This document shows positions 33,660 through 43,030 of a stretch of DNA of 64,000 bases, in pieces. Each line of letters opens with the position of its first letter. Position 1 is the first letter of the stretch. The notes below the pieces were generated by a model. The model ran no database searches. It had not been told where the DNA came from and saw only the letters and a list, made by a program, of their open reading frames with translations. The translations under genes and the position numbers were made by a program. Source of the DNA: Bacteroidota bacterium (lineage in GTDB: Bacteria > Bacteroidota > Bacteroidia > Bacteroidales > JACABE01); contig JAPLDQ010000047.1 in NCBI GenBank assembly GCA_026391675.1, positions 117,753-181,752 of the forward strand, given 5' to 3'.

Positions 33660-34997
33660 ATGGTAAAAAAGAGCGATAAACAGAAGAAAATTTTTGTACT
33701 GGATACATCCGTTATTTTATATAATCATAATGCTATCAATAGTTTTGGCGATAATGATGTTGTAATTCCCATAACCGTGCTTGAGGAATTGGATAATTTT
33801 AAAAAAGGGAACGATATCATTAACTTCGAAGCAAGGGAGTTTATCAGGATTATGGATAAGCTTTCCGAAGAACATACCTTACAGGACTGGATTCAGCTTG
33901 ACCATCCGGGAGCCGGTAAGTTTAAAGTAGCCATGGATGAATCAAGCAAACTGGATGCACAGAAAATATTCGGCGAAAACAAGCCTGATCACAGGATTCT
34001 GAATGCTGCACTGGTTATTACGCGTGATTTTCCGGATAGAAAAGTAATTGTGGTTACCAAAGATATTAACCTTCGGTTGAAAGCCAAGGCATTAAATATG
34101 CCTGCTGAAGATTTCCAGACCGGAAAAATCAAGAATGTAGAAGGCCTTTATTCAGGTAAAACGCTGATTGAAGAACTTACAAAAGCTATTATTGATAAAA
34201 TTTACGAAACCGGAGAGTGTAATCCTGAAGAAGTCGGCATCACTGACCCTATACCCAATCATTATTATATTTTAAAGAATACAAAAAACTCTGTACTTGC
34301 CTTTTACAATCCAATTACTGAAAAAATAGAAAGACTCGAAAAACATGCTGCTTACCGAATTATGCCCCGTAATGCAGAACAGGTTTTTGCCTTGCATGCA
34401 ATAATGAACCCTGAGGTTAAACTGGTTACCATGCAGGGTGTTGCAGGAACAGGAAAAACATTACTGGCTTTAGCCGGTGCTTTGGAGCAAAAAAGGTTGT
34501 TTAAACAAATTTATCTTGCACGACCAATAGTTCCGCTGGGAAATAAAGATATCGGTTTTTTGCCGGGTGATATCAAATCAAAGCTTAATCCTTATATGGA
34601 GCCTTTGTTTGATAACTTAAAATATATTAAAAACCAATTCAGCGAAAGAGATAAAGAATTTAAAACCATAACTGATGATGTTGAAAAGGAAAAACTGGTA
34701 ATTCAGCCTTTGGCTTATATTCGTGGCAGAAGTCTTTCTGATATTTGCTTTATCGTAGATGAAGCACAAAATCTTACACCTCACGAAGTAAAAACCATTA
34801 TCTCCAGGGCAGGTGAAAATACCAAAATAATATTAACCGGTGATATTTATCAGATTGATACCCCTTATCTTGATTCTCAAAGTAATGGATTGTCTTATTT
34901 AATCGATAAAATCAAGCATCATCCTATTTATGCGCACATTAGGCTTGAAAAAGGTGAACGATCCGAGTTGGCCAATCTTGCCAATGATTTGCTATAG
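33660..34997 (+). CDS. PhoH-family ATPase with N-terminal PIN domain (YlaK type)
   Basis: 445 residues. Residues 8-150 are a PIN ribonuclease-like domain: FVLDTSVILYNHNAI with the first Asp, VIPITVLEELDNFKKG with Glu, and DHRILNAALVITR and VVTKDINLRLKAKAL with the later acidic residues. Residues 235-445 are PhoH: Walker A GVAGTGKTLLALAGAL around 260 and Walker B FIVDEAQNLTPHEVKTII, with sensor-type TGDIYQIDTPYLD. PIN-PhoH proteins of this kind have helicase and RNase activity on RNA. The combination and length are normal. The next gene lies 485 bases away, so this is the last of the housekeeping block. Confidence 0.93.
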   Translation: MVKKSDKQKKIFVLDTSVILYNHNAINSFGDNDVVIPITVLEELDNFKKGNDIINFEAREFIRIMDKLSEEHTLQDWIQLDHPGAGKFKVAMDESSKLDAQKIFGENKPDHRILNAALVITRDFPDRKVIVVTKDINLRLKAKALNMPAEDFQTGKIKNVEGLYSGKTLIEELTKAIIDKIYETGECNPEEVGITDPIPNHYYILKNTKNSVLAFYNPITEKIERLEKHAAYRIMPRNAEQVFALHAIMNPEVKLVTMQGVAGTGKTLLALAGALEQKRLFKQIYLARPIVPLGNKDIGFLPGDIKSKLNPYMEPLFDNLKYIKNQFSERDKEFKTITDDVEKEKLVIQPLAYIRGRSLSDICFIVDEAQNLTPHEVKTIISRAGENTKIILTGDIYQIDTPYLDSQSNGLSYLIDKIKHHPIYAHIRLEKGERSELANLANDLL

Positions 34998-35482
34998 GCA
35001 AATTTCTACTTTTTTTAATTTAATTTTTTTAGAAATTATTTATTTCGAAGTAATTCAATTACTTAAAAATTTTATTGATTAATATTTAGTTTTTTTATTG
35101 AATTTGCTAATTCTTTTTCATTAATTTATCATTTCAAAATTGATGATGATTAATAACAAAAAAATTCCTTTTTTAAAAAAAAATTAACAATTAATATTCA
35201 CATAATCAGTATGTTGTATTTTTCCATATTATTTTAACATTATATTTTTGTTAAATTGTTAAGAATTTGTAAAAATTTATATTAAATTTGATGGTTAAAA
35301 TTTTTAATAATAAATATGGTTAAAAACTACGCTCTTCACTGATTTATAAGCTGTTTTCATTTCTTTCATTCTCCTTTTACTACAGCTATATAGTTTTTAA
35401 TTGTTTTATTTTGATATATACTTATTGGTACTCATTATTTTATTATTAAGTACCAATTATTAAAATTAAAAAAATAAACCAC
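34998..35482. other. Leader region of the surface-protein operon
   Basis: 485 bases without a gene, very rich in A and T. TAAATTTG at 35283-35290 matches the -7 consensus, about 190 bases before the first giant gene; TTTG elements upstream are at non-standard distances (13 or 24 bases). A hairpin at 35424-35457 is listed separately. A long leader before such a large operon leaves room for RNA-level control. Confidence 0.4.
35424..35457 (+). promoter_or_regulatory. Inverted repeat in the leader of the surface-protein operon
   Basis: ATTGGTACT (35424-35432) and AGTACCAAT (35449-35457) are perfect 9-bp inverted repeats with a 16-base spacer, 25 bases upstream of the first ATG. It could be an operator or an RNA hairpin near the ribosome entry site. 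Confidence 0.45.
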
Positions 35483-38400
35483 ATGAAAACAAAAACTACT
35501 TTCAATCTGAGGATTAAAACAAAATGGTTTTTAATGCTTATTGTTTTATTTGTTTTATCATTTAATGTAAAGGCACAGTTAAGTTATTGTGCAGCTACAG
35601 GAGGTTGTGATGAATATATCAGCAATGTTTCTTTTAATAATATTAATAATGCTACGGGCTGTAATAATTATACTTTTTATTCAGCATTAGCAGCTATTAA
35701 TGTTGTGCAGGGAAACAGCTATCCTATAACAGTTACAAATGGTAATTTTTATGGAAATGATAGTTGCGAAGTATGGATAGACTGGAACAGGGATACCGTT
35801 TTTGATAATGCAACAGAATATTACAAACTGGTTAACAGTTCAAATCCATATACAGGTACAATTTCAGTTCCTTATACTGCATTAACAGGCGAAACAAGAA
35901 TGCGTGTAAGAATCAGATATTATGGCAATATAAATCCATGTGGCAATGCAGGTCAAAGTTATGGTGAAGTTGAAGATTATAAAATCAACGTAATAGCAGG
36001 CTCACCTATGGTTTTGGGAAATATAATGTTTAATCAGTTTAGTGGGATTGCAGTACCCGGAAATCAAAATGTTAATGTATCTTATTTAAGGATACTAACA
36101 AGCGGTGGATTAAATCCTCTTTTTGTAAAAAATATAACTTTAAATTCATTAAATAGTTATCCATATATAAGTGATGCTCAGTTATATTCAATTAATTTTA
36201 ATTCAAATACTTCATATACAACAATCCCGTTCGGTTCACTTATAAATAATCCTTCAGGTAATATTTTATCTTTCAATGATTCAGTAACATTAAAGCCAGA
36301 TACCAACTATTTTCTTTTAACCTATTCTGTTTCAAACTCAGCACCTATAGGTACACATTTAAAATCTAATTTAACAACTGTAAATGTTAATGATACTGAT
36401 TATGCTCCCAATTCAATTGATACATCATTGTATGTATTGGTTGTACCTCCTATGAGTGGAAATTATACCATTAACAATTTGGGAAACGGGGATTATCTTA
36501 ACTTTAACCAGGCTGTTAATGCTTTAATTACAAGAGGTATTAGTGGTCCGGTTGTATTTAATGTTGATAACGGAACATATTATGAACAGATATTAATTCC
36601 TTCAATAGCAGGATCTTCATCAACAAATACAATTACATTTAAATCCACCAATAACAACAATAACGGAGTAATTTTAACTTATACACCTATTGGTTACAAT
36701 GATAACTATACAATTCAGATACAATCATCCTCAAATATTATTTTCCAAGACCTAACTATATCGTCCGGCTATTCAACAAATTATAGCCGTGTGTTTAATA
36801 TTACAGGAGCTTCTGGTAATTTGAGCTTTATTGGCAATAATATTATTGGAAGTGAGTCTTATTCGGGATGGAATTATAATCTTTCCCTTATGTATTTTAG
36901 TTCAATGGGCAGCCAGATGTCAAATATTTTGATATATAATAATACATTTATAAATGGAAGTTTTGGTGTATGGTTTGATAATTATGGCCCATTGTCATTA
37001 AATAATACTTTTACTGAAAATTATTTTTATAATCAGGGCATTTATGCCATTTTGGTTAGCAATCAGTCAAATCTTATGATTTCGCATAATACGATTTATG
37101 CGGATTTAAGTATTTCAAGTTTTTATGGAATAGAAACTGATAATTGTTATGGAGGTATTATCATTAAAAAAAATCGTATTAATGTTAAAAATTCCAGTTC
37201 AATGTATGGTATAGTAATGAATTCTACTTCAGGAAACATAACGCCATCACATATAGTAAATAATTTTATTTCATTACAATTAACTTCTAATAGTAATTAT
37301 GGTATTTCTTTAAATTCTGATTCTACAATAGGCGTTCTTAATAATAGTATAAATATTACAGGAGGCAACAATAGTAGTACCTATGGGTTATATATTCAGA
37401 ATTCTGCCGGATTATTTTTCAGAAATAACATAGTCTCAAATACATCTCACGGAATGGCAATTTATGCAGGTATTTGTAATCAATGTTCATCTAATTACAA
37501 CGATTATTATTCAAATGGATTTTTAGCTTACTTGTCACAAGCTGATACTTACTTTTATGATTTATCAGAATTTGTTTCAGCAACACACGGTGATAGCAAC
37601 TCAATAAGTGTATTCCCTCAGTTTTTGTCTGATACAAATCTTCATACATTCAACATTGCACTTAATGGGAGAGGGACTCCAATTCCGGGTGTAAATACTG
37701 ATATAGATGGTGATACAAGAAATGCTACAACACCTGATATTGGTGCCGATGAATTTGATCCCCCTGCTTATGATTTAGAATTTGTGGGATTCTTAAATGT
37801 CCCTAATGGATGTGGTTTATCAAATAATGAAAAGATAAAAGTAATTATTAAAAATTCAGGTACTGCAAATTATATTGCAGGAAATGCAACTGTAAAGTTT
37901 CAGGTTGATTTACCTCAACAATTGGTAAATGAGACCTTAAACCGTAATATTGCTTCAGGAGATACCATTCAATATACCTTTACTTCAGGTGCAAACTTAT
38001 CAGTAAATTCATTATTGCATGATTCAACTTTATCAGTTAACGCCTGGGTTAATTATACCGGCGACAATAATCATTTTAATGATACTATTTATACAACTTT
38101 ACTTTCCAGATATTTACCTGCATTACCGGTAGTAACAGATACCATAATTAAGTATTCAACTAAAGCAATTTTAAATGCGCAATTACCCCCAAATTTTATT
38201 CCTTTATGGTATGATTCTTTAACAAGTGTTAATATCTTAAAAATTGGCAATCCATATATTACACCAAATTTATTCTCAGTTGATACTTTCTATGTTTCAT
38301 CAAAGAAAACCGGACTTGATTATGGAACTATCGCTACTTCTTATACTACCAGTGTTTTACCATTCTACTCTTACTATCCTGACATCAGAACACAATTTCT

Positions 38401-41400
38401 TTATACAGCTCAGGAATTGAAAAGTACAGGATTAATGCCTGGTCCTATAACATCATTGGCATTTAATATTTCCTCATATTCTAGCACACCAATGAATGGA
38501 TTTACAATTAAAATGCAAAACTCCTCACTTACTTCTTTATCCTCCTTCATCGAAACTGGTTGGTCCACTGTATTTTCAAATACTTATACTGTATCACCAG
38601 CTTATGGATGGCAGGATATTAATTTTCAAACACCTTTTATTTGGGATGGCATAAGCAATATATTGATAAACAATTGTTTTGATAATACCGCTTACGGCTC
38701 AAATTCATCTGTTTATATTTCATATTTACCAACACCTAATATGATGCTGTATTCTTATTCCAGCAGTGGTTCAGGTTGTACATTAACATATCCATATACA
38801 TATTCTTATCGTCCTGATATCAGATTCAAAGGTACAATGATGGGGAATGGATGTGAAAGCAACAGAGCTGCTTTACGGGTAGGTCTTAATAATATTCCGG
38901 GAAAAGATGTAGGTGTTACTTCTATTTTAATGCCAAATTCAGGTTTTGAAATTTCTAATCCGGTTGATGTAAAAGTAATTGTTAAAAATTATGGCAGTTC
39001 AAATACAGATACAATATTTGTTTCTTATAAAAAAGCAGATACTTCATTAGCAATAACTGAAACAGTAATCAGAAATATAGCCAGCGGAGATACTATCCAG
39101 TATACATTTACCCAAAAAGCTAATATTTCCGCTCTGGGTACTTATAATTTCAAAGCCTATGCACGTTCAACATCTGATACCGTTTATATGAATGATACGG
39201 CTTATAAGACAGTTCAGAATTTTACTTACTGTAGTCCAGTAATGTCTTATGGTTGTTCAGTTGGAGCCATTAATAGTGTTATAATTAATACGCTGAATAA
39301 TACAGGATCAGGTTGTAATCCAAACTCAGGAAGTCAAATAATTTATCCTGAAAGTGCATTTACTACATCCCTGCAAAAAAGTATATCCTATCCGGTTACT
39401 TTATCTCCAGTGAATAATAGTTATTACATTGGTTATGGAATCTGGATTGATTTAAATCATGATGGAGACTTTGATGATACCGGAGAATTTCTTTTTAATA
39501 CTTATACGAGTACAAATGCAACGGGAAGTATTTCAATCCCATCCACTTATTCATTTACCGGGAAAACAAAAATGCGGATCAGAGCGTATAGAAATAATTA
39601 TCTTAATGCTAATAATTCATGTACTACTTTTTCTGAATATGGTGAAACAGAAGATTATACTATTACAATACTACCCGAACCTTTACAAAAAGATTTGCAA
39701 TTGATAAGTATTGTAAGTCCTGATACTGCTACATATCAGCTGATAGCTAAAAATGTAACTGTTCAGGTTAAAAATATCGGGCTGGATACAATTACCCAAA
39801 TTCCATTAACCTACATTTTTAATTCACAAACACCTGTAAATTATACATGGAATGGTCAACTGGCAGCTCAGCAATTTTTAAACATTAATTTACCTCAAAT
39901 TACACCTAATACAGCTAATAATTCAATTAGAATATACTCAGCATTATCAGGAGATCTTGATCATACAAATGATACTTTATATAAAACTTTTGTTGCATTA
40001 CCTGCACCAGCATTAATAGGTATCAGTCCTGATACAGTTTTTGCTTTAATAGCTTCATGTGACAGTTCTTCAACACAGATACTTCCATTAACCATTAATA
40101 ACAATGGTTATCAGGCATTAAACTATCAGATAAATCAAAATACAGGAATGAGTGATGATTTTGAATCAGGTACAAATAAATGGATTTTTGAGGGTGGTTG
40201 GGGTTTGATCAGTGATGGATATAATAGTCTGCATAGTTTAACAGAGAGTCCTAGTGGCTATTATGGTAATAATTGGAATTATAATGCACAACTGAAAGAT
40301 TCAATGTATATTGCAAATAAAGATAGTAGTTATATTAGTTTTATGCTGAAGTTTTCAGTAGAAAGTTGTTGCGATAGATTAAACCCACAGATTAGTATAA
40401 ATAATGGTAGCTGGATTACAATTGCCAACTATGGAAATACTGGCTCAGAAGCATGGAATTTAAAAATGATACCAATTAGTTCCTATGTTAATAATGGGGA
40501 TTATGTAAAATTCCGTTTTAATTTTTATTCTGATTATTCTGTTGTATCTGATGGAGTGGTAATTGATAACTTATTTATTAATGGCATTGAAAATGGTAAC
40601 TGGGCTACATTTAGTAAAACAAAAGATACAATACAAACCGGAGGGAATTCAGTAATAAATGTAACATTTAAAGTAGGTCAGCTTAATGCAGGGTTGCATT
40701 CACAAAATGTGATAATAAGATCTAATGACCCAACTAAACCGGTCATAAAACTTCCATTATACCTTACCATCATAGGGGCACCTAAGTTAGATATTTATGA
40801 CAGCATCAGAGTAATGTCATCGGTTATGGCTGGTGTTACATCTTCATCAACATTTAAATTATATAACAATGGCTGTGATTCATTAAAGATTACTGCATTA
40901 AATCATAATGATAATGCTTTTTCACTGGTTTATCCTGTCAATATTATGCCAAGAGATTCCGGCGTAATTACAGTTAACTTTAATTCTTTGCTTCAGGGTT
41001 TACACTCTGATACACTTACATTATTTAATAACAGCGGAACTAAACATTTCTTTTTAAGTGGGACGGTTTTGCCTACACCACATCTGGTATTTATACCTGA
41101 TAGTTTTGTAGTGTATTCAAGCAATTGCTCTGATACTATTTATAAAAACCTAAAAATTAAAAATACAGGTAATACAACGTTGAACTGGGATGCTTATTTT
41201 AGTAAAGGAGCAGAAAAAGCACTGTCATTTAATGGTACAAATTCTGAAGTTGATTTTGGGAATTTAGGTGCTATGCCTCAAAAAGGAAGTATCGAATTTT
41301 GGGTAAAAACAAATATTAATAATACGACAAAAGTATTATTTTCTTCTTCAGGTATGAATTATAGCTGGAGAGGTATTAATATTTATCAAGGAAGTAATTA

Positions 41401-43030
41401 TTACTATGCTATAATTGGGGATGATGTTGGAAACTATTACACCTCTTATACCATTACTTCTAATGTTGATTATGGGAAATGGCATCATATTGCAGTTACC
41501 TGGGATAAAACCCAGAATAAAGTATGGACTTATTGGGATGGAAATGTTGTTACTAATGGAAGTTCCAACACATACTGGCCTACAACTTTGCAGGAAGCCA
41601 GATTTGGAATAGGATATAGTTCTGCATATAATTATTTCTTCGATGGTCAGATTGATGAATTCCGTTTATGGAGTCAAACCCGTTCACAAACTGAAATAAA
41701 ATCAAGTTATCAGGAAGCTATGGTTATTCCTACACCTGCTTTGGTTGGCTTATGGGGATTTAATGAAGTATCCGGTGATTCTGTATACGGTTTCAATACC
41801 AATAAAAATGGTTTGATCAGCAATATAACAAGAATTAATTCAGGTGCAAATGTTAAAAAACCCGGACTGGACGTATATCCATTAACAGGTGTACTTAATG
41901 CAGGCGACTCGAATAATGTTCAGGTAACCTTCATTACTACAGGATTAAATAGTGGTAATATTTATTCCGGCATTGGTTTAAAAACTACAGATCCATTAAA
42001 TCAGGTTGTTATTGTTCCTACACATTTAATATTAAGCGGAGCTGCTCAAATGCAATTGTTTACTAACAATTTGAATTTTAATAATATAATGGCAGGTGCT
42101 ACAATAACCGATTCAGTTGGCTTTACCAATACTGGTTGTGATTCATTAAAAATCACAAATATTACACACAGCAATTCAATATTTACCTTGAATAAAACCA
42201 GTTTTACACTATTACCAAAAGATACCGCAAGACTAAAGATTACCTTCAATCCGGTAAATATTGGAACTTATAATGATAGCATTACTTTTTATACCAATAT
42301 AGGAAATAAACAGGTATTTATTCATGCTCAGGCAGTAGCTGCTCCTGTTGCATCGGTTTCTCCTTCATCAATTTTTGATACAATAACAGTTTGTAACCAG
42401 AGTAACTCTAAAACTTTTAAAATCAAAAACACAGGTAATGAAATTTTGACCTGGACCGGAATAACTTCAGTTATTGGTGTGTCTGATAATTTTGAATCAG
42501 GATTAAGCAAATGGACATTCAGTGGTAACTGGGGAACCATAAATCAGGGATATAATGGAGGTAACGGATTAACGGAAAGTCCATCAGGTAGTTATCCTAA
42601 CAATGCATATCAATATATCGAACTAAAAGATTCAATTTATATTTTAAATAAAGATAGCTGTAAAATCAGATATATGTTAAAACATAATATGGAGTGTTGT
42701 TGCGATTACTTATATACACAAATCAGTGTTAATGGTGGTGTGTGGACTTCACTTTCTCCTTCTTTCAATTGTAATGAGGACTGGAGTTTAAAACAATTTC
42801 AGTTTAGCAGCTATGTAAATAATGGTGATTATGTTAAGTTCCGCTTTTTATTTACATCTGATGGATCAGTAGTTGGTGATGGTGTTGTGATAGATGATTT
42901 CAGCATTAATTCATTAAATGTCAACAATATAAGTCCTTCCTCAGGCACAGTTGCATTAGGAGATTCAACTACTGTTCAGTTAAATATTGATGGGCAGGGC
43001 TTAGTAAATGGTAAGCGTTATAAAAGCTAA
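35483..43030 (+). CDS. Giant T9SS surface protein, 5' part (split by frameshift)
   Basis: 2515 residues with a signal peptide (residues 10-33, ending VKAQ). Modules seen in order: a GEVED domain (YGEVEDYKINV near residue 160), a right-handed beta-helix with NxxFxNxxI-type rungs (about 330-700), CARDB-like domains (about 756-862 and 1150-1270), a jelly-roll-like domain (950-1125), a second GEVED (YGETEDYTI near 1386), a MAM-like domain starting DDFESG (1556-1706), an ASH domain with TGCDSLKIT-like text (1770-1860), a LamG domain (LSFNGTNSEVDFG, 1911-2073), another ASH and a second MAM-like domain (2333-2480). The frame ends at a stop inside an ASH or CARDB linker; the following frame continues the same module series. 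No sorting domain is in this part. Confidence 0.85.
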   Translation: MKTKTTFNLRIKTKWFLMLIVLFVLSFNVKAQLSYCAATGGCDEYISNVSFNNINNATGCNNYTFYSALAAINVVQGNSYPITVTNGNFYGNDSCEVWIDWNRDTVFDNATEYYKLVNSSNPYTGTISVPYTALTGETRMRVRIRYYGNINPCGNAGQSYGEVEDYKINVIAGSPMVLGNIMFNQFSGIAVPGNQNVNVSYLRILTSGGLNPLFVKNITLNSLNSYPYISDAQLYSINFNSNTSYTTIPFGSLINNPSGNILSFNDSVTLKPDTNYFLLTYSVSNSAPIGTHLKSNLTTVNVNDTDYAPNSIDTSLYVLVVPPMSGNYTINNLGNGDYLNFNQAVNALITRGISGPVVFNVDNGTYYEQILIPSIAGSSSTNTITFKSTNNNNNGVILTYTPIGYNDNYTIQIQSSSNIIFQDLTISSGYSTNYSRVFNITGASGNLSFIGNNIIGSESYSGWNYNLSLMYFSSMGSQMSNILIYNNTFINGSFGVWFDNYGPLSLNNTFTENYFYNQGIYAILVSNQSNLMISHNTIYADLSISSFYGIETDNCYGGIIIKKNRINVKNSSSMYGIVMNSTSGNITPSHIVNNFISLQLTSNSNYGISLNSDSTIGVLNNSINITGGNNSSTYGLYIQNSAGLFFRNNIVSNTSHGMAIYAGICNQCSSNYNDYYSNGFLAYLSQADTYFYDLSEFVSATHGDSNSISVFPQFLSDTNLHTFNIALNGRGTPIPGVNTDIDGDTRNATTPDIGADEFDPPAYDLEFVGFLNVPNGCGLSNNEKIKVIIKNSGTANYIAGNATVKFQVDLPQQLVNETLNRNIASGDTIQYTFTSGANLSVNSLLHDSTLSVNAWVNYTGDNNHFNDTIYTTLLSRYLPALPVVTDTIIKYSTKAILNAQLPPNFIPLWYDSLTSVNILKIGNPYITPNLFSVDTFYVSSKKTGLDYGTIATSYTTSVLPFYSYYPDIRTQFLYTAQELKSTGLMPGPITSLAFNISSYSSTPMNGFTIKMQNSSLTSLSSFIETGWSTVFSNTYTVSPAYGWQDINFQTPFIWDGISNILINNCFDNTAYGSNSSVYISYLPTPNMMLYSYSSSGSGCTLTYPYTYSYRPDIRFKGTMMGNGCESNRAALRVGLNNIPGKDVGVTSILMPNSGFEISNPVDVKVIVKNYGSSNTDTIFVSYKKADTSLAITETVIRNIASGDTIQYTFTQKANISALGTYNFKAYARSTSDTVYMNDTAYKTVQNFTYCSPVMSYGCSVGAINSVIINTLNNTGSGCNPNSGSQIIYPESAFTTSLQKSISYPVTLSPVNNSYYIGYGIWIDLNHDGDFDDTGEFLFNTYTSTNATGSISIPSTYSFTGKTKMRIRAYRNNYLNANNSCTTFSEYGETEDYTITILPEPLQKDLQLISIVSPDTATYQLIAKNVTVQVKNIGLDTITQIPLTYIFNSQTPVNYTWNGQLAAQQFLNINLPQITPNTANNSIRIYSALSGDLDHTNDTLYKTFVALPAPALIGISPDTVFALIASCDSSSTQILPLTINNNGYQALNYQINQNTGMSDDFESGTNKWIFEGGWGLISDGYNSLHSLTESPSGYYGNNWNYNAQLKDSMYIANKDSSYISFMLKFSVESCCDRLNPQISINNGSWITIANYGNTGSEAWNLKMIPISSYVNNGDYVKFRFNFYSDYSVVSDGVVIDNLFINGIENGNWATFSKTKDTIQTGGNSVINVTFKVGQLNAGLHSQNVIIRSNDPTKPVIKLPLYLTIIGAPKLDIYDSIRVMSSVMAGVTSSSTFKLYNNGCDSLKITALNHNDNAFSLVYPVNIMPRDSGVITVNFNSLLQGLHSDTLTLFNNSGTKHFFLSGTVLPTPHLVFIPDSFVVYSSNCSDTIYKNLKIKNTGNTTLNWDAYFSKGAEKALSFNGTNSEVDFGNLGAMPQKGSIEFWVKTNINNTTKVLFSSSGMNYSWRGINIYQGSNYYYAIIGDDVGNYYTSYTITSNVDYGKWHHIAVTWDKTQNKVWTYWDGNVVTNGSSNTYWPTTLQEARFGIGYSSAYNYFFDGQIDEFRLWSQTRSQTEIKSSYQEAMVIPTPALVGLWGFNEVSGDSVYGFNTNKNGLISNITRINSGANVKKPGLDVYPLTGVLNAGDSNNVQVTFITTGLNSGNIYSGIGLKTTDPLNQVVIVPTHLILSGAAQMQLFTNNLNFNNIMAGATITDSVGFTNTGCDSLKITNITHSNSIFTLNKTSFTLLPKDTARLKITFNPVNIGTYNDSITFYTNIGNKQVFIHAQAVAAPVASVSPSSIFDTITVCNQSNSKTFKIKNTGNEILTWTGITSVIGVSDNFESGLSKWTFSGNWGTINQGYNGGNGLTESPSGSYPNNAYQYIELKDSIYILNKDSCKIRYMLKHNMECCCDYLYTQISVNGGVWTSLSPSFNCNEDWSLKQFQFSSYVNNGDYVKFRFLFTSDGSVVGDGVVIDDFSINSLNVNNISPSSGTVALGDSTTVQLNIDGQGLVNGKRYKS

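Noticed and set aside
43008..43030. Programmed ribosomal frameshift between the two halves of the giant gene
   Set aside because: No slippery heptamer or downstream stem-loop is visible in the overlap, and part of a domain seems lost at the junction.
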